From Peronospora farinosa (taxonomy: Eukaryota; Oomycota; Peronosporomycetes; Peronosporales; Peronosporaceae), in contig CANTFK010000863.1 in NCBI GenBank assembly GCA_947646735.1, forward strand, positions 372,001 to 436,000: a DNA stretch of 64,000 bases. The letters are read 5' to 3'. A program made the translations under genes and the position numbers. The notes beneath the pieces were generated by a model. The model ran no database searches. It saw only the letters and a program-made list of their open reading frames with translations, and was not told where the DNA came from. Below are positions 31,947 through 41,061 of the stretch, piece by piece. Each line of letters opens with the position of its first letter. The stretch's first letter is position 1.

Positions 31947-31962
31947 GCTCAGTTGGGATTTT
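31947..31962 (+). promoter_or_regulatory. Possible oomycete-type initiator
   Basis: GCTCAGTTGGGATTTT resembles the oomycete core-promoter consensus GCTCATTYYNCAWTTT (GCTCA, TT and ATTT positions match). It ends 29 nt before the first ATG of the oxygenase frame, a plausible transcription start. A partial match, so only suggestive. Confidence 0.4.
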
Positions 31963-31991
31963 GCTCGATTAATACTAAGCGCTCAGCGTCG

Positions 31992-34376
31992 ATGTTTGAA
32001 GCAGAATATTGGGAGGACAAGTGGCCGTTTGGAGGAGAAGGTGAACCTGATGATGTACCCGTGCCAAAGGGAGAAGTGTGTGTCAAAATTAGCGAACTTG
32101 TAGGTTTGGCAGACGAAAACGCTGGAGAGTATTCGTTCGGTGGTCAAGCTGACACTCTGCCGGTTGATCCAGGACTATTTGTAGACTCTCTGGGAATGAT
32201 CTCTTTTCCGCTTGTTGAAGAGGAAGCGAAGAAGCTGATTGCAAAATGTGAAAAGTCTCCGTACGGACACAACATGGAAACTAGGATTAATGAGTACGTC
32301 CGGAAGAGTTGGCAGCTTCAACCGGATCAAGTCGAGACAAAAAACCGTTCTTGGGAGAAAGGACTTGATAAGTTGACTGAAATAATAGCAAATCGCTTGG
32401 GGTACGAAGGAATTCCACTGGAGTGCAAATTGTACAAGGTGCTTGTATACGGAGAGGGTGGTCACTTTCGCAGGCACCGTGATACCGAGAAAGAGGACGG
32501 CATGATTGCAACGTTAGTCGTTCAGCCACCAAGCACACATGAAGGAGGTGACTTAGTTGTGTATCAACATAAAGTAAAGCACCGCCATGATTTTGGCAAG
32601 GCCGATGGCACTGCGGCTTATTTGCCCCACTTTGCCGTGCATTATGCTGATGCAGAGCATTATTTAGAGAATGTTACGAAGGGATTCCGCTTGGCTATGG
32701 TGTACTCGATTTGTCTCCCGGCAACGATGCATCACCTACGGAAAGACCCGACATGGACCGTCCCGGACGCCCTAAGCGTTGCTATCAGTCAAATGGAAAA
32801 CGAATCATTCGCATTGTTATTATCCCACCATTACACGAAGAAAAGCATTGGAGATTTGGGTTGCGCAGCTCTCAAAGGAATCGATAGGGCCAGATTCCAA
32901 GCCCTTGAAGTTGCAAATTCCCGAGTGTCCGACGATAAGAAACTTCGATTCTTCATTGCGAAATTATCTTTAAAGCTTGATATAAGCTTATCCGACTCTT
33001 CATGCTGGGGCCGAAAACAAGCATTTCACTGGTATACCACTAGCGGGGAAGATCTTGGACGCTGGAAGGACGAAGAGGGTGGTAAAATGCTTAAATTTAA
33101 CTTTCTGAATCCTGGAGGTGAAACGTTTTACTGGCTATGGGATTCTTTTACTAGATCGGAAGATATAGACTTCACGGGTAACGAGGGCCCGATCAAGAGC
33201 ACAAAATATTCTAGATTTGCAATTTTTGCGTGGCCTGCCGTCAGACATGAGGAAAATATGCTAAACTTTACGTCTGCTGAGCACGCCATTGAAGATTTGG
33301 CATCTCGCAAACCAGTTAGCGCTGCGGCACTTCGCACATTTTTGGATGCGGCTAGTTCAAAATTTGGTTGGGGCGTAGAAGATCGAGGGCGACGTGGTGC
33401 GATGGCTTCTGTCAGATTTTGCCGGTCCTTTCTGAATTTACTAGTGGATGTTGGAGATCCAGAATTGACAAAGTTGTTCCTTAGCAAGTATTGTCCCAGA
33501 TTGGGGAAGCAAAACGAAAACGCATCGCTGATCCCAGCATTTATCAAGATTGCCAGCACTTTTTCATGGGATGACGTTGGTGAAGCATTGTTGGATATTC
33601 TGGGTACCCAATCACCTTACTGGGGTTACGGTGAAAAGCCCGGGGACTCGGCTGTGGAACTGCTGTTACGAGTGGCTGCTGGTTTAAATGATGGAGTACC
33701 TCGGCAGGCTCTGCTCGCTAAAGCTTTGAAAAAAATCGAAAAAGAGAAAACGATCTTGCATTCTTCCACAGCAGCTGAAGTTTTGTGGAAACATGCTATC
33801 TGCCTTGGTGACTCCCAATCTTTCGATATGGTGATAAGTAAGCTTGATAAAATGGATCCAAGTGAGCTTGGTCCATTCGGCAACGTGTTAGTACAGCATG
33901 GTAGCGACTTCGATCCAACGAGCGAGCAGTTTGCTTTGCTGTCGAAGATTGCTGCAAAACGTGTGGAGTGGTTGAAAGGCAAAATTCATAAATTGGATAA
34001 GTTGAGCAAGACTTTCTCATGGGAGATGCCGTACGCGGGGTTTTCCGAGCGCAAAGAGATCACGGAGTTTTTACGTGGTCCTCAGCAATCGATGACACTG
34101 AAAGGGGAGAGAAGTGATCAAAACTTTATGAACCTTCGCACGGCGAAGGAATTAGCTACTACCTGCAATGATGAACGTATTCGTGAGTCCTCATACGTTG
34201 CCAAAGCATCCGTAAGCAAATATGAAGACGCAGTTGTGACAATTACCAAAACACGTAAGTGGTACGAGGACTCCCAGGCGAATTTGGTGCGATATGCAGA
34301 AGAAATGGCAAATCTAAGCGATGTCTACAAGGGATCAAAGGTCATGATTCCGACAAAGAGACCACGTCTTGAGTAA
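31992..34376 (+). CDS. 2-oxoglutarate/Fe(II)-dependent oxygenase (prolyl 4-hydroxylase-like fold)
   Basis: 794 aa from the first ATG (31992). The open frame runs back to a TGA at 31938, but only a TTG (31953) lies further upstream. The catalytic region spans about residues 145-245. The HxD iron ligands are in GGHFRRHRDTE (H162, D164), the distal His is in YADAEHYLENV (H223), and the 2OG-binding Arg is in KGFRLAMVY (R233). These motifs are typical of the P4H-type double-stranded beta-helix family, which hydroxylates proteins or other substrates using Fe(II), O2 and 2-oxoglutarate. The remaining ~550 residues are mostly helical-looking and not recognised. No signal peptide or membrane segment is obvious, so it is probably intracellular. 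It is intronless and intact, the only apparent host gene in the window. Substrate unknown. Confidence 0.85.
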   Translation: MFEAEYWEDKWPFGGEGEPDDVPVPKGEVCVKISELVGLADENAGEYSFGGQADTLPVDPGLFVDSLGMISFPLVEEEAKKLIAKCEKSPYGHNMETRINEYVRKSWQLQPDQVETKNRSWEKGLDKLTEIIANRLGYEGIPLECKLYKVLVYGEGGHFRRHRDTEKEDGMIATLVVQPPSTHEGGDLVVYQHKVKHRHDFGKADGTAAYLPHFAVHYADAEHYLENVTKGFRLAMVYSICLPATMHHLRKDPTWTVPDALSVAISQMENESFALLLSHHYTKKSIGDLGCAALKGIDRARFQALEVANSRVSDDKKLRFFIAKLSLKLDISLSDSSCWGRKQAFHWYTTSGEDLGRWKDEEGGKMLKFNFLNPGGETFYWLWDSFTRSEDIDFTGNEGPIKSTKYSRFAIFAWPAVRHEENMLNFTSAEHAIEDLASRKPVSAAALRTFLDAASSKFGWGVEDRGRRGAMASVRFCRSFLNLLVDVGDPELTKLFLSKYCPRLGKQNENASLIPAFIKIASTFSWDDVGEALLDILGTQSPYWGYGEKPGDSAVELLLRVAAGLNDGVPRQALLAKALKKIEKEKTILHSSTAAEVLWKHAICLGDSQSFDMVISKLDKMDPSELGPFGNVLVQHGSDFDPTSEQFALLSKIAAKRVEWLKGKIHKLDKLSKTFSWEMPYAGFSERKEITEFLRGPQQSMTLKGERSDQNFMNLRTAKELATTCNDERIRESSYVAKASVSKYEDAVVTITKTRKWYEDSQANLVRYAEEMANLSDVYKGSKVMIPTKRPRLE

Positions 34377-34878
34377 GAAACTGGAATTTACTTTGGCATA
34401 GTAGGTCGATTAAAACATGTTCAACACGTTTGTTAAACTTACATCTAAGTTCACGTAGCTCTCTATAATAGGTCTCTATAATAGTCTCGGAATAGGTCTC
34501 TATAATAGTCTCGGAATAGGTCTCTATAATAGTCTCGGAATAGGTCTCTATAATAGTCTCGGAAACTTTTCTCAAGCTTAGCGAGTCAACCACAAAAATT
34601 CAGCTCAGCCTGCATCACTCAATACAATACGAACGAGTTGAGCGACCACCTGCTTCTAAGTTCATTCCAGTTGAAAAAGATTTTGGAAATGGATGTGGTC
34701 ATTTGGTGGAAAAGATGACGCCACCTAACCCTACTGTGACATTTTGTCGCAAGATGATGGTATTCTAAAAATTTGCTAAAGAGATGACTTACAAGGCCTA
34801 CACAACCTTTGGTCAGACCATAAGATGTCTGAAGAGCAATTCATCAACGTGGACACCGTAAAGCTTTTTTACGGTCGG
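34377..34878. other. 3' flank of the oxygenase gene
   Basis: No gene seen apart from the 24-bp minisatellite at 34467-34562. The antisense frame here (34342-34593) is a product of that repeat. Confidence 0.5.
34467..34562 (+). repeat. Minisatellite, 4 x 24 bp
   Basis: Four exact tandem copies of a 24-bp unit, AATAGGTCTCTATAATAG followed by TCTCGG, starting 90 bp after the oxygenase stop codon. The lack of variation between copies suggests recent expansion. Confidence 0.95.
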
Positions 34879-34998
34879 TGTATCGGGGTTACACGACAAT
34901 AAATATATACATTAAACGTATCTATTCGCCGTCGTGTAACCCCATTACATACGTAGTTATAAACATTGTATTTCTTATACTTTCATGTAAGGAGGTAC
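34879..34998 (+). repeat. 5' fragment of a Gy-D-type LTR, right edge of gene island
   Basis: TGTATCGGGGTTACACGAC start, ending ...CATGTAAGGAGGTAC, the first ~120 bp of a Gy-D-type LTR. It is cut where the Gy-D LTR starts. It contains a perfect 13-bp inverted repeat, GGGGTTACACGAC (34885-34897) and GTCGTGTAACCCC (34931-34943). Confidence 0.65.
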
Positions 34999-35606
34999 TG
35001 TAACGGGGTTACACGACGGTTGTAACATCATTCCGAAATTTTACGGTTAAAGTTTCCCTTTTTTTGCATATAATGCATTTTGATACTTCTCTTTAGAGAG
35101 GTATTAAGTATGAGCGTTAAGATACGGTTTTCGGTAATACCGTATCTTATCGATTAGGATTCGATAATCGATAACGCTGTACGAAGTACATCATACACAG
35201 ATGTTTAGACGATACGTCGTCCAATAGAAACGTCTGCATATAATAACTACTATTATAGTAATTAATCTAGTGTAGGATACTTAGAGTAGGACTATTTATA
35301 CAATCTTAATGCATAAGTAAAATCAGTTCTCATTTTGAGTTAAAGATCTCAAGTCGTTCTGACTTGTTCTCTTGTGCACTTCGTGCGTTGGTTCTCTGAA
35401 TCTCTAAGCTTCTAGCTTGTTCTTGCACTCTGTGCGTTGGTTCTCTGAGCCTTAAGCTTATAGCTTGCAGACTAAAAGTCTCTCTCCTAGTTCCTTAGAA
35501 CTAAGTGGCTTTTAGCCGTAAATTTATTTAGCTCTCTAAAACTAAGAGGCTTTCAGCCTAAAAGTCTTCCTCTGGCTAAAGAGCTGTGCAGCTCCGCTTC
35601 GCTACA
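34999..35606 (+). repeat. Gy-D 5' LTR, left copy
   Basis: 608 bp, TGTAACGGGGTTACACGAC...CTTCGCTACA. The tip palindrome is TGTAAC-GGG-GTTACA. A 10-bp hairpin lies at 35119-35148 (AAGATACGGT / ACCGTATCTT). The 3' half (35350-35580) is a chain of about ten short hairpins with 3-5 nt loops. Confidence 0.92.
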
Positions 35607-35627
35607 CTAGGTCGCACTTGTAGTCAA
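35607..35627 (+). other. Gy-D primer-binding site, degenerate
   Basis: CTAGGTCGCACTTGTAGTC right after the LTR matches the Gy-A and Gy-B PBS core (GCACTT.TAGTC), but its first bases AGGTC depart from TGGTA. Confidence 0.5.
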
Positions 35628-35659
35628 TCCTACACCTGAGTCTTTAAGACTGACCCTCT

Positions 35660-36665
35660 GTAAAGATGTAGATTTAAAACCACCTCTCTGAGGCGCAACG
35701 ACTCGCACTAGATAAATTATCTGCGTTCGTTGGGCCCGACCAAATCGAGGCCCTTTTGGCCCAAGGCCCGGAGGTCCTTAGTGCTCGCCTTGAGGCCTTC
35801 ATGCGTTATGAGGCAACGCTACTCGAGCAGGTCAACGAACAGGCAGCGTCTGCTGCGCCCACACAGTATATCCCGGTACCTGTGCCCGATGCAGAGCCAA
35901 GGGCTCGTCCACTCGTTTTAAACGTAAAGATCTTTGAGGAGAAGGAGGGAGAAAATCTTTTCCTCTGTATCCGAGAAGTTGAAATGGCAATGGATGCCGC
36001 CATGCTTGTTTCAGATATGCAACGAGTTGGCTTGGCCATTTCTAAGCTCGGTGGAAGAGCTAGAGAGTGGGCTCTAACGAGCGATGTCTCTGTAAATGCC
36101 GCATTTCCCACATGGGAAATGCTTAAAAAGCAATTGACTTTCGTGTTTGCACCGCCTAATCAGGCTTATCGTGTGCGCTCACGCTTCTTAGCTACCCGAA
36201 AGGGTAAGAAAGAATTGTCGGACTATGTCCAAGAGTTGAAACTTTCATTGCCGCTATGCAGCAGGACCCTCTGGCAGAGGAAGTCCGAGTAACCATTTTT
36301 ATGGAAGGAATTCGTACTGGGGTCGCCAGGACAGAGGTTTTTCGTGTCCAGCCTTCGACTTTCGAAGAGGTAGTGAGCATAGCGTTTAACGCTGAATTTA
36401 ATTTCAAATCTGCTTGCTATGGTCTGCCATGGTATAATTCAAATGCCTCTAACAGGGCGGAACCCATCACCTCAGCCGTGCTGAAGAAGCTGAGCTTCAA
36501 GCTGCTGAGCAGCAAGGTAACATCCGTAGATGTTATATGTGCGGAAGTACTAGGCATCCCCACCCTAGCTGTCCGTTGCGAAAGCAACGTTCAAATCGGC
36601 AGAGCCGGAACCCTGCTCCTAGCTAAAAGGCAAGCACGGCAGGGAAAAACGTCAGCTCCCAGTAG
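35660..36665 (+). pseudogene. Gy-D gag, left copy, broken
   Basis: Likely start ATG at about 35664, followed at once by in-frame TAG and TAA. The capsid region is in 35756-36292 ([50 protein letters not shown]) and changes frame near 36280. The CCHC knuckle CYMCGSTRHPHPSC (C-X2-C-X4-H-X4-C) lies near 36531-36572 in a third frame. The final codons GKNVSSQ end at TAG 36663-36665 inside the recoding hairpin. Confidence 0.82.
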
Positions 36666-36684
36666 GCGCGGGACGACCTACTGG
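36644..36684 (+). promoter_or_regulatory. Gag-pol recoding signal, Gy-D left copy
   Basis: G AAA AAC (36644-36650) in the knuckle frame, 8-nt spacer, CCAGTAGG (36659-36666), 10-nt loop, CCTACTGG (36677-36684): 8 perfect pairs plus a ninth C-G outside. The gag TAG is in the 5' arm. Protease is in the -1 frame. Same layout as Gy-A, with the first base of the heptamer changed from A to G. Confidence 0.75.
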
Positions 36685-37222
36685 GAAAGAACTTAGTTTT
36701 GTTGAATCTTTAGGAGGTAAAGGTAAACAGGGATTAGCCCCAGGTGGTTCTGTGGAGGCTTCCATGGAATAGGAATACAATCCAGGCTTGTTAATTGTGT
36801 CGGCAACCGTTAAGGGTTTTGAGAAACCCTGGTCAATTTTAGTTGATTCAGGGGCTTCGGGTAATTATGTCCGGCGTTGTTCCCTTGAAGGGAGTCAGCT
36901 ATATGCTGAGGCGCTTAAAGCGCAAGAGGGTGACAGTATAACCGTACGCCTCGCGACAGGTGTACGTGTCACCGTTCCTAAAGTTCCGTTGAACTTAAGT
37001 GTAAAGTTCTTAGACTTCAATAGCGTTGAACGCTGTCTTGTCCTAGATTTGGACTTAGAAGATGATCTCATTCTCGGTATGGCCTGGATGGAACGCCATG
37101 AGCCATCGATCGATTGGAGATCCAAAACCTTAGGCGCAACGCGCAATGTTCCTAGCGAAGCTTTGGAAGTCATGAACCCACCTTCGCTAGAAAATAGAAG
37201 TGCTATTGGCGCGAGCCATTAA
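36685..37222 (+). pseudogene. Gy-D protease, left copy
   Basis: 144 open codons at 36788-37222 with active site DSGASGNYVRR and ILGMAWMERHEPSIDWRSK, so the catalytic core is intact. The upstream -1 frame from the recoding site is open except for one TAG near 36770 that interrupts the Gag-Pol fusion. Confidence 0.82.
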
Positions 37223-37583
37223 CTGAGTCAGTTAGTGTGATGGACATTGGAGTGTCTGAGTTGACAAACTCCAATGTCAACAATATTAGTGTCGAGCAAA
37301 GCTCAGTGACACTTAGTGAAACGGCACGTACTCCGTTGAGTGAACTTATAGTAATATTGAGACACTGGATGTCGGTAATGACATCGGCTATCGTATAGAG
37401 CAAGTTAAGGTCGAATACCTTGTTAGTGATGTAACATGTGACGGTGGCTCACTGGATGTCGGTAGTGATATCGGCTCTCGTATAAAGCAGGTTAAGGTAA
37501 AGGAATTTATCAACCTTGGCGATGATGGTATCCCAAGTACTTTAAGAGGTAAGGTCTCGTCAAGGAGACGGCAGCGTCGCCAG
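37223..37583 (+). pseudogene. Gy-D linker with 87-bp repeat, left copy
   Basis: CACTGGATGTCGG starts at 37363 and again at 37450, an 87-bp (29-codon) imperfect tandem duplication encoding a (L)DVG-DIG-RI-QVKV motif. As in the other families, the repeat lies between protease and RT. No enzyme domain; frames are interrupted. Confidence 0.6.
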
Positions 37584-38870
37584 ATGGCGGCTGCGAGACG
37601 CAAAGCGTCTGTTTTATCGCATAGTAATGTCAATGACCAGTTGTACACCCTGGTCAACGGAGTGACAGGTGATGTAGATGGTGAGGTTGACCTTGAGGCC
37701 CTCCCATCATTAAATGCTCTCTTAGAGCTAGACGAAATGTCTGTGGATGAGTTTCATCAAGCCTTGAAGTCTGGTGATCTATCCGATATGGTGGTCATTC
37801 GATCTGACCTCGAGTTGAACTCATCCTCGCTTGTCGATGAGACAGTTCTTGAAGATACAAAGGCGGCACTTAGTGCACGTAGTGGATCATCTATTTTGAA
37901 GAATCATTCAGATCCTTACTACCCCTTAGTTAAGGAATTTAAGGACGTGGTCTGCTATGATCCACCGTCGATTCTGCCCCCTGATAGGGGTGTACGTCAT
38001 GAAATTGACTTGGTTCCTGGAACCAAATACTGCGTAACACGGCAGTGAACTTTACTTAAAGAACAGTGTGACATCATTGACGAGTTCTTTCGTGCAAAGC
38101 ACACAGCGGGTATGGTACGCGAGAGCAAATCTCCGCACTCGACATCCACTTTCTGTGTTAAGAAACCGAATGGTAAGTGGCGTATCGTACATGCTTATAA
38201 TTAGCTCAATGTGGACACTATACCTGCACAGACGCCTATACCCAGAAAGGATGTTCTTCAGAACAATATGGTCGGTTGTACCATGCACAGTGCGCTCCTC
38301 TTAGTCGATGGTTATTACCAATTGCTTATGCAGCTAGCGATATTCCGCTTACTGCTGTTAGTACTCGAGCGGTATGCTCTGGGAGTGGTTGGTGATGCCC
38401 CAAGGGCTATCGAATGCTCCGGCTACGTTTAACCGTTTGGTGACGCAATTATTTCGACCCCATCGAAGTTATGCACAGACGTACTTTGATGACATTTTTG
38501 TCCATAGTCGTGCTGAACATGGGCGGTATGACACCGAGAACCATATTGTTCATTTACGAGCTGTGCTCGAGTGCATGCGCACTAATAAGCTATATGATAA
38601 TGCACCTAAGTGCATCTTCGAGGCCGAAGAGATTCCCTTTGTAGGGTTCTTCATTGGGAAGCGAGGCCTCAGAGCGGATCCCGCCAAGGTCAAAGCCATA
38701 GTCGATTGGCCTGTTCCACAGTCTCAGAAGGACTTGCGTAAATGGCTTGGCCTTGCCAATTACTTACATAAGTACAGCGAGAATTACGCTGATATGGCTA
38801 GGCCATTATCCAATCTCCTTAAAAAGGATGTAGATGGTGTTGGCATTCCGAACATGAGGATGCTTTTCAA
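37584..38870 (+). pseudogene. Gy-D reverse transcriptase, left copy
   Basis: [23 protein letters not shown] ends in a stop at 38046-38048. The middle part is in other frames, and 38374-38877 is open with MLWEWLVMPQGLSNAPATFNR, the catalytic box YFDDIFVHSRAEH, then LRKWLGLANYLHKYSENYADMARPL. The catalytic Asp pair is kept, but stops and frameshifts disrupt the enzyme. Confidence 0.86.
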
Positions 38871-39310
38871 ACGGTGAAGACTAGCCTTCTTCATGCTCCC
38901 AATTTGGCTTTGACTGATCTTGACCGACCGTTTAGCGTCGTCTGTGACGCGTCGGATTTTGCCATTGGCAGTGCTCTGTTAAAAACAGATGATGAAGTTC
39001 GTGAGCTTGTGATCGCTTTTGAATCTCGCCAGCTGAAAGCTGCAGAAAAAAACTATCCAGTTCATGACAAAAAGCTACTTGCGATGAAGTATGCTCTAGT
39101 CAAATTCAGAGTTCATCTGCTGGGCTTGAAGCCTTTTGTGATCTATAACGATCATGCGTCTTTACGCACTGCGACTCAGTCGCCGCATCTTTCGCAGAGA
39201 ATGGCCAGATGGCTGTCGTTCATTGTCGAATATAACTTTGAGGTGAAATATATGCCGGGCAAGCAAAATGCTTTGGCTGATGCGTTGTCACGCAGACTTG
39301 ACCAGACCTG
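38871..39310 (+). pseudogene. Gy-D RNase H, left copy
   Basis: 145 open codons: VVCDASDFAIGSALLKTDD, AAEKNYPVHDKKLLAMKYALVKFRVHLLG, YNDHASLRT and MPGKQNALADALSRR. The domain itself is essentially complete. It is separated from RT by a frame change near 38870. Confidence 0.85.
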
Positions 39311-40660
39311 ACTATGAGCTTGCTCATGTTACGACACTGTCGGCTTCTATCATTGATCTCATTCGATCGGCGTATGCTAAAGATGATCATTGTATAGCGT
39401 TGCTACATGCTCTTGGAAGTGATGAGTTTAAAGACTCGGACATTAAATTGTCGGCACGATTACGTGCAAGCCTTCATCGATATTCTATCGATCAGGGTTT
39501 GTTGTACTATTGTACAGATGTGGCGGATCCTCCGCGTATTGTGGTTCCTCATGACGAGGACCTGAAGTACCGTATCCTCTATGAGGTATATGACACCGAT
39601 TGGGGGTCATTTGGGTCGTGAAAAGACCTATGTGGCAGTATGCCAAAATTATTGGTGGACCAATTATACAAATGGGTGAGCACATATGTGCGTACGTGTG
39701 AAACGTGTCAACGGGTGAAACCCTCACCCCATTCCGCAGCGCCGCTGGATAGCTTGCCTATTCCCACTGGGTGCTGGGAGTCCATGAGTATGTACTTTGT
39801 ATTTGGCCTACCGAAAGATTCGCATGGCAATACAGGCATTGTAGTCTTTGTTGACCGTTTGAGCAAGATGACTCACTTAGCGGCTGTGCCAGATTCGATC
39901 GATGGTGTGGGTACAGCGGAGCTGTTTATCGATCGAGTGTTTCGCCAACATGGCTTGCCAGTGGCAATTGTTTCGGACCGTGATCCTCGTTTTACTGTTA
40001 AATTTTGGAAGTCCGTCTTTCAGGTGCTAGGCACCTGATTAAAAATTTCCACAGCGGATCATACGCAGACCGATGGTCAAACTGAACGCATAAATCGCGT
40101 TGTTGTTTGTGCTGAAAAGTTTAAGCGATGGAGCTCTATGCTGCCTGTTGTTGAGTTTGCACTCAATAACTCCGTGCACGCCTCTACCGGCTACACTCCA
40201 ATCTATGTAAATGGCCTCACACACCCACGCGTTCCGCTAATGCTACCACCGAGTGGTTCAGGGCTTGGTGGGGGAGAGGTTGCCGATCGGCTTGCTGATC
40301 TCAGTCCTGTTACTGTTAAGAAACAGGTGAACGCGTTTCTCGCAACGCGACAGAATGTCTTACGACATGTGCGTGACGCAATGGCTGATAGCCAACTCAA
40401 ACAGAAGGAAAATGCTGATGCTAAAAAGGCAGAAGTTGTATTGATTATTATGAGGTCGGATACCAAGTCTTACTTAATGCTACAAACCTACCTACCAATG
40501 TAATGTCTGCTGTCTTTAAGACAAAGCTGCGTCCGCGCTTCATCGGTCCCTTTATGGTCGTGGCCAAGAAAGGCTTAGCGTATACGCTTAATTTGCCGCA
40601 CAAATTGCGTACACACCACGTGTTACGCTCAAGCCATATCAGGATCCGTCCCAAGTGAAC
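39311..40660 (+). pseudogene. Gy-D integrase, left copy
   Basis: 39640-40038 reads CETCQRVKPSPHS, FGLPKDSHGNTGIVVFVDRLSKM and IVSDRDPRF. The third acidic motif (DGQTERINRVV) is at about 40072-40104 in another frame. The HLGRE half of the zinc domain is shifted near 39600. The C-terminal GPF motif (RPRFIGPFMVV) is at about 40534-40565. All three catalytic acidic residues are readable but not in one frame. Confidence 0.84.
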
Positions 40661-41061
40661 ACTAAGGCGCTCGCGCTGAGCTCATCGGCATTGCCGCGGG
40701 ACGCATCATATGCACCAAAAGGTCAAGCTGACCCTCCACTCGGGTTCGACTCTGTTCCAGCGACTCGAGGCGGGAATTATCGTCTGCACAGTATCACGGA
40801 GATACTTCACCTCTTGAAGTAGCTCGGCATGAACTTGTGCCGGTACACCGGCCCCTCTCCGGCATTGCTTGATGAACAGGGGAACCTTCCGTTCCATGTT
40901 GAACGTCTACTGTAGAAACGTCGCCGCCATGGTCAAAACCAGTATCTGGTGAAGTGGTGGGGATATTCCGAGTCTTGGAACTCATGGGAGTTCGAGGTTC
41001 CCCTACGGCAGGATTGCCCGTACGCCGTGGACGTTTTTGAACGTCGTGCGCAGGGCTAACC
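40661..41061 (+). pseudogene. Gy-D chromodomain, left copy
   Basis: The stretch near 40912-41058 reads RRRHGQNQYLVKWWGYSES then WNSWEFEVPLRQDCP and ends YAVDVFERRAQG-stop. This is a well-preserved chromodomain (aromatic cage positions Y, W, W visible), preceded by a decayed linker. It is the C-terminal end of pol and probably binds modified histone tails to steer integration. Confidence 0.82.

Noticed and set aside
31953..31991. Extended start of the oxygenase at 31953
   Set aside because: That codon is TTG. The first ATG is at 31992 and an initiator-like motif overlaps the TTG.
36644..36650. Reading GGGAAAA (36642-36648) as the Gy-D slippery heptamer
   Set aside because: It is not in register with the gag frame. 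The in-frame heptamer is G AAA AAC at 36644-36650, which also keeps the 8-nt spacing.
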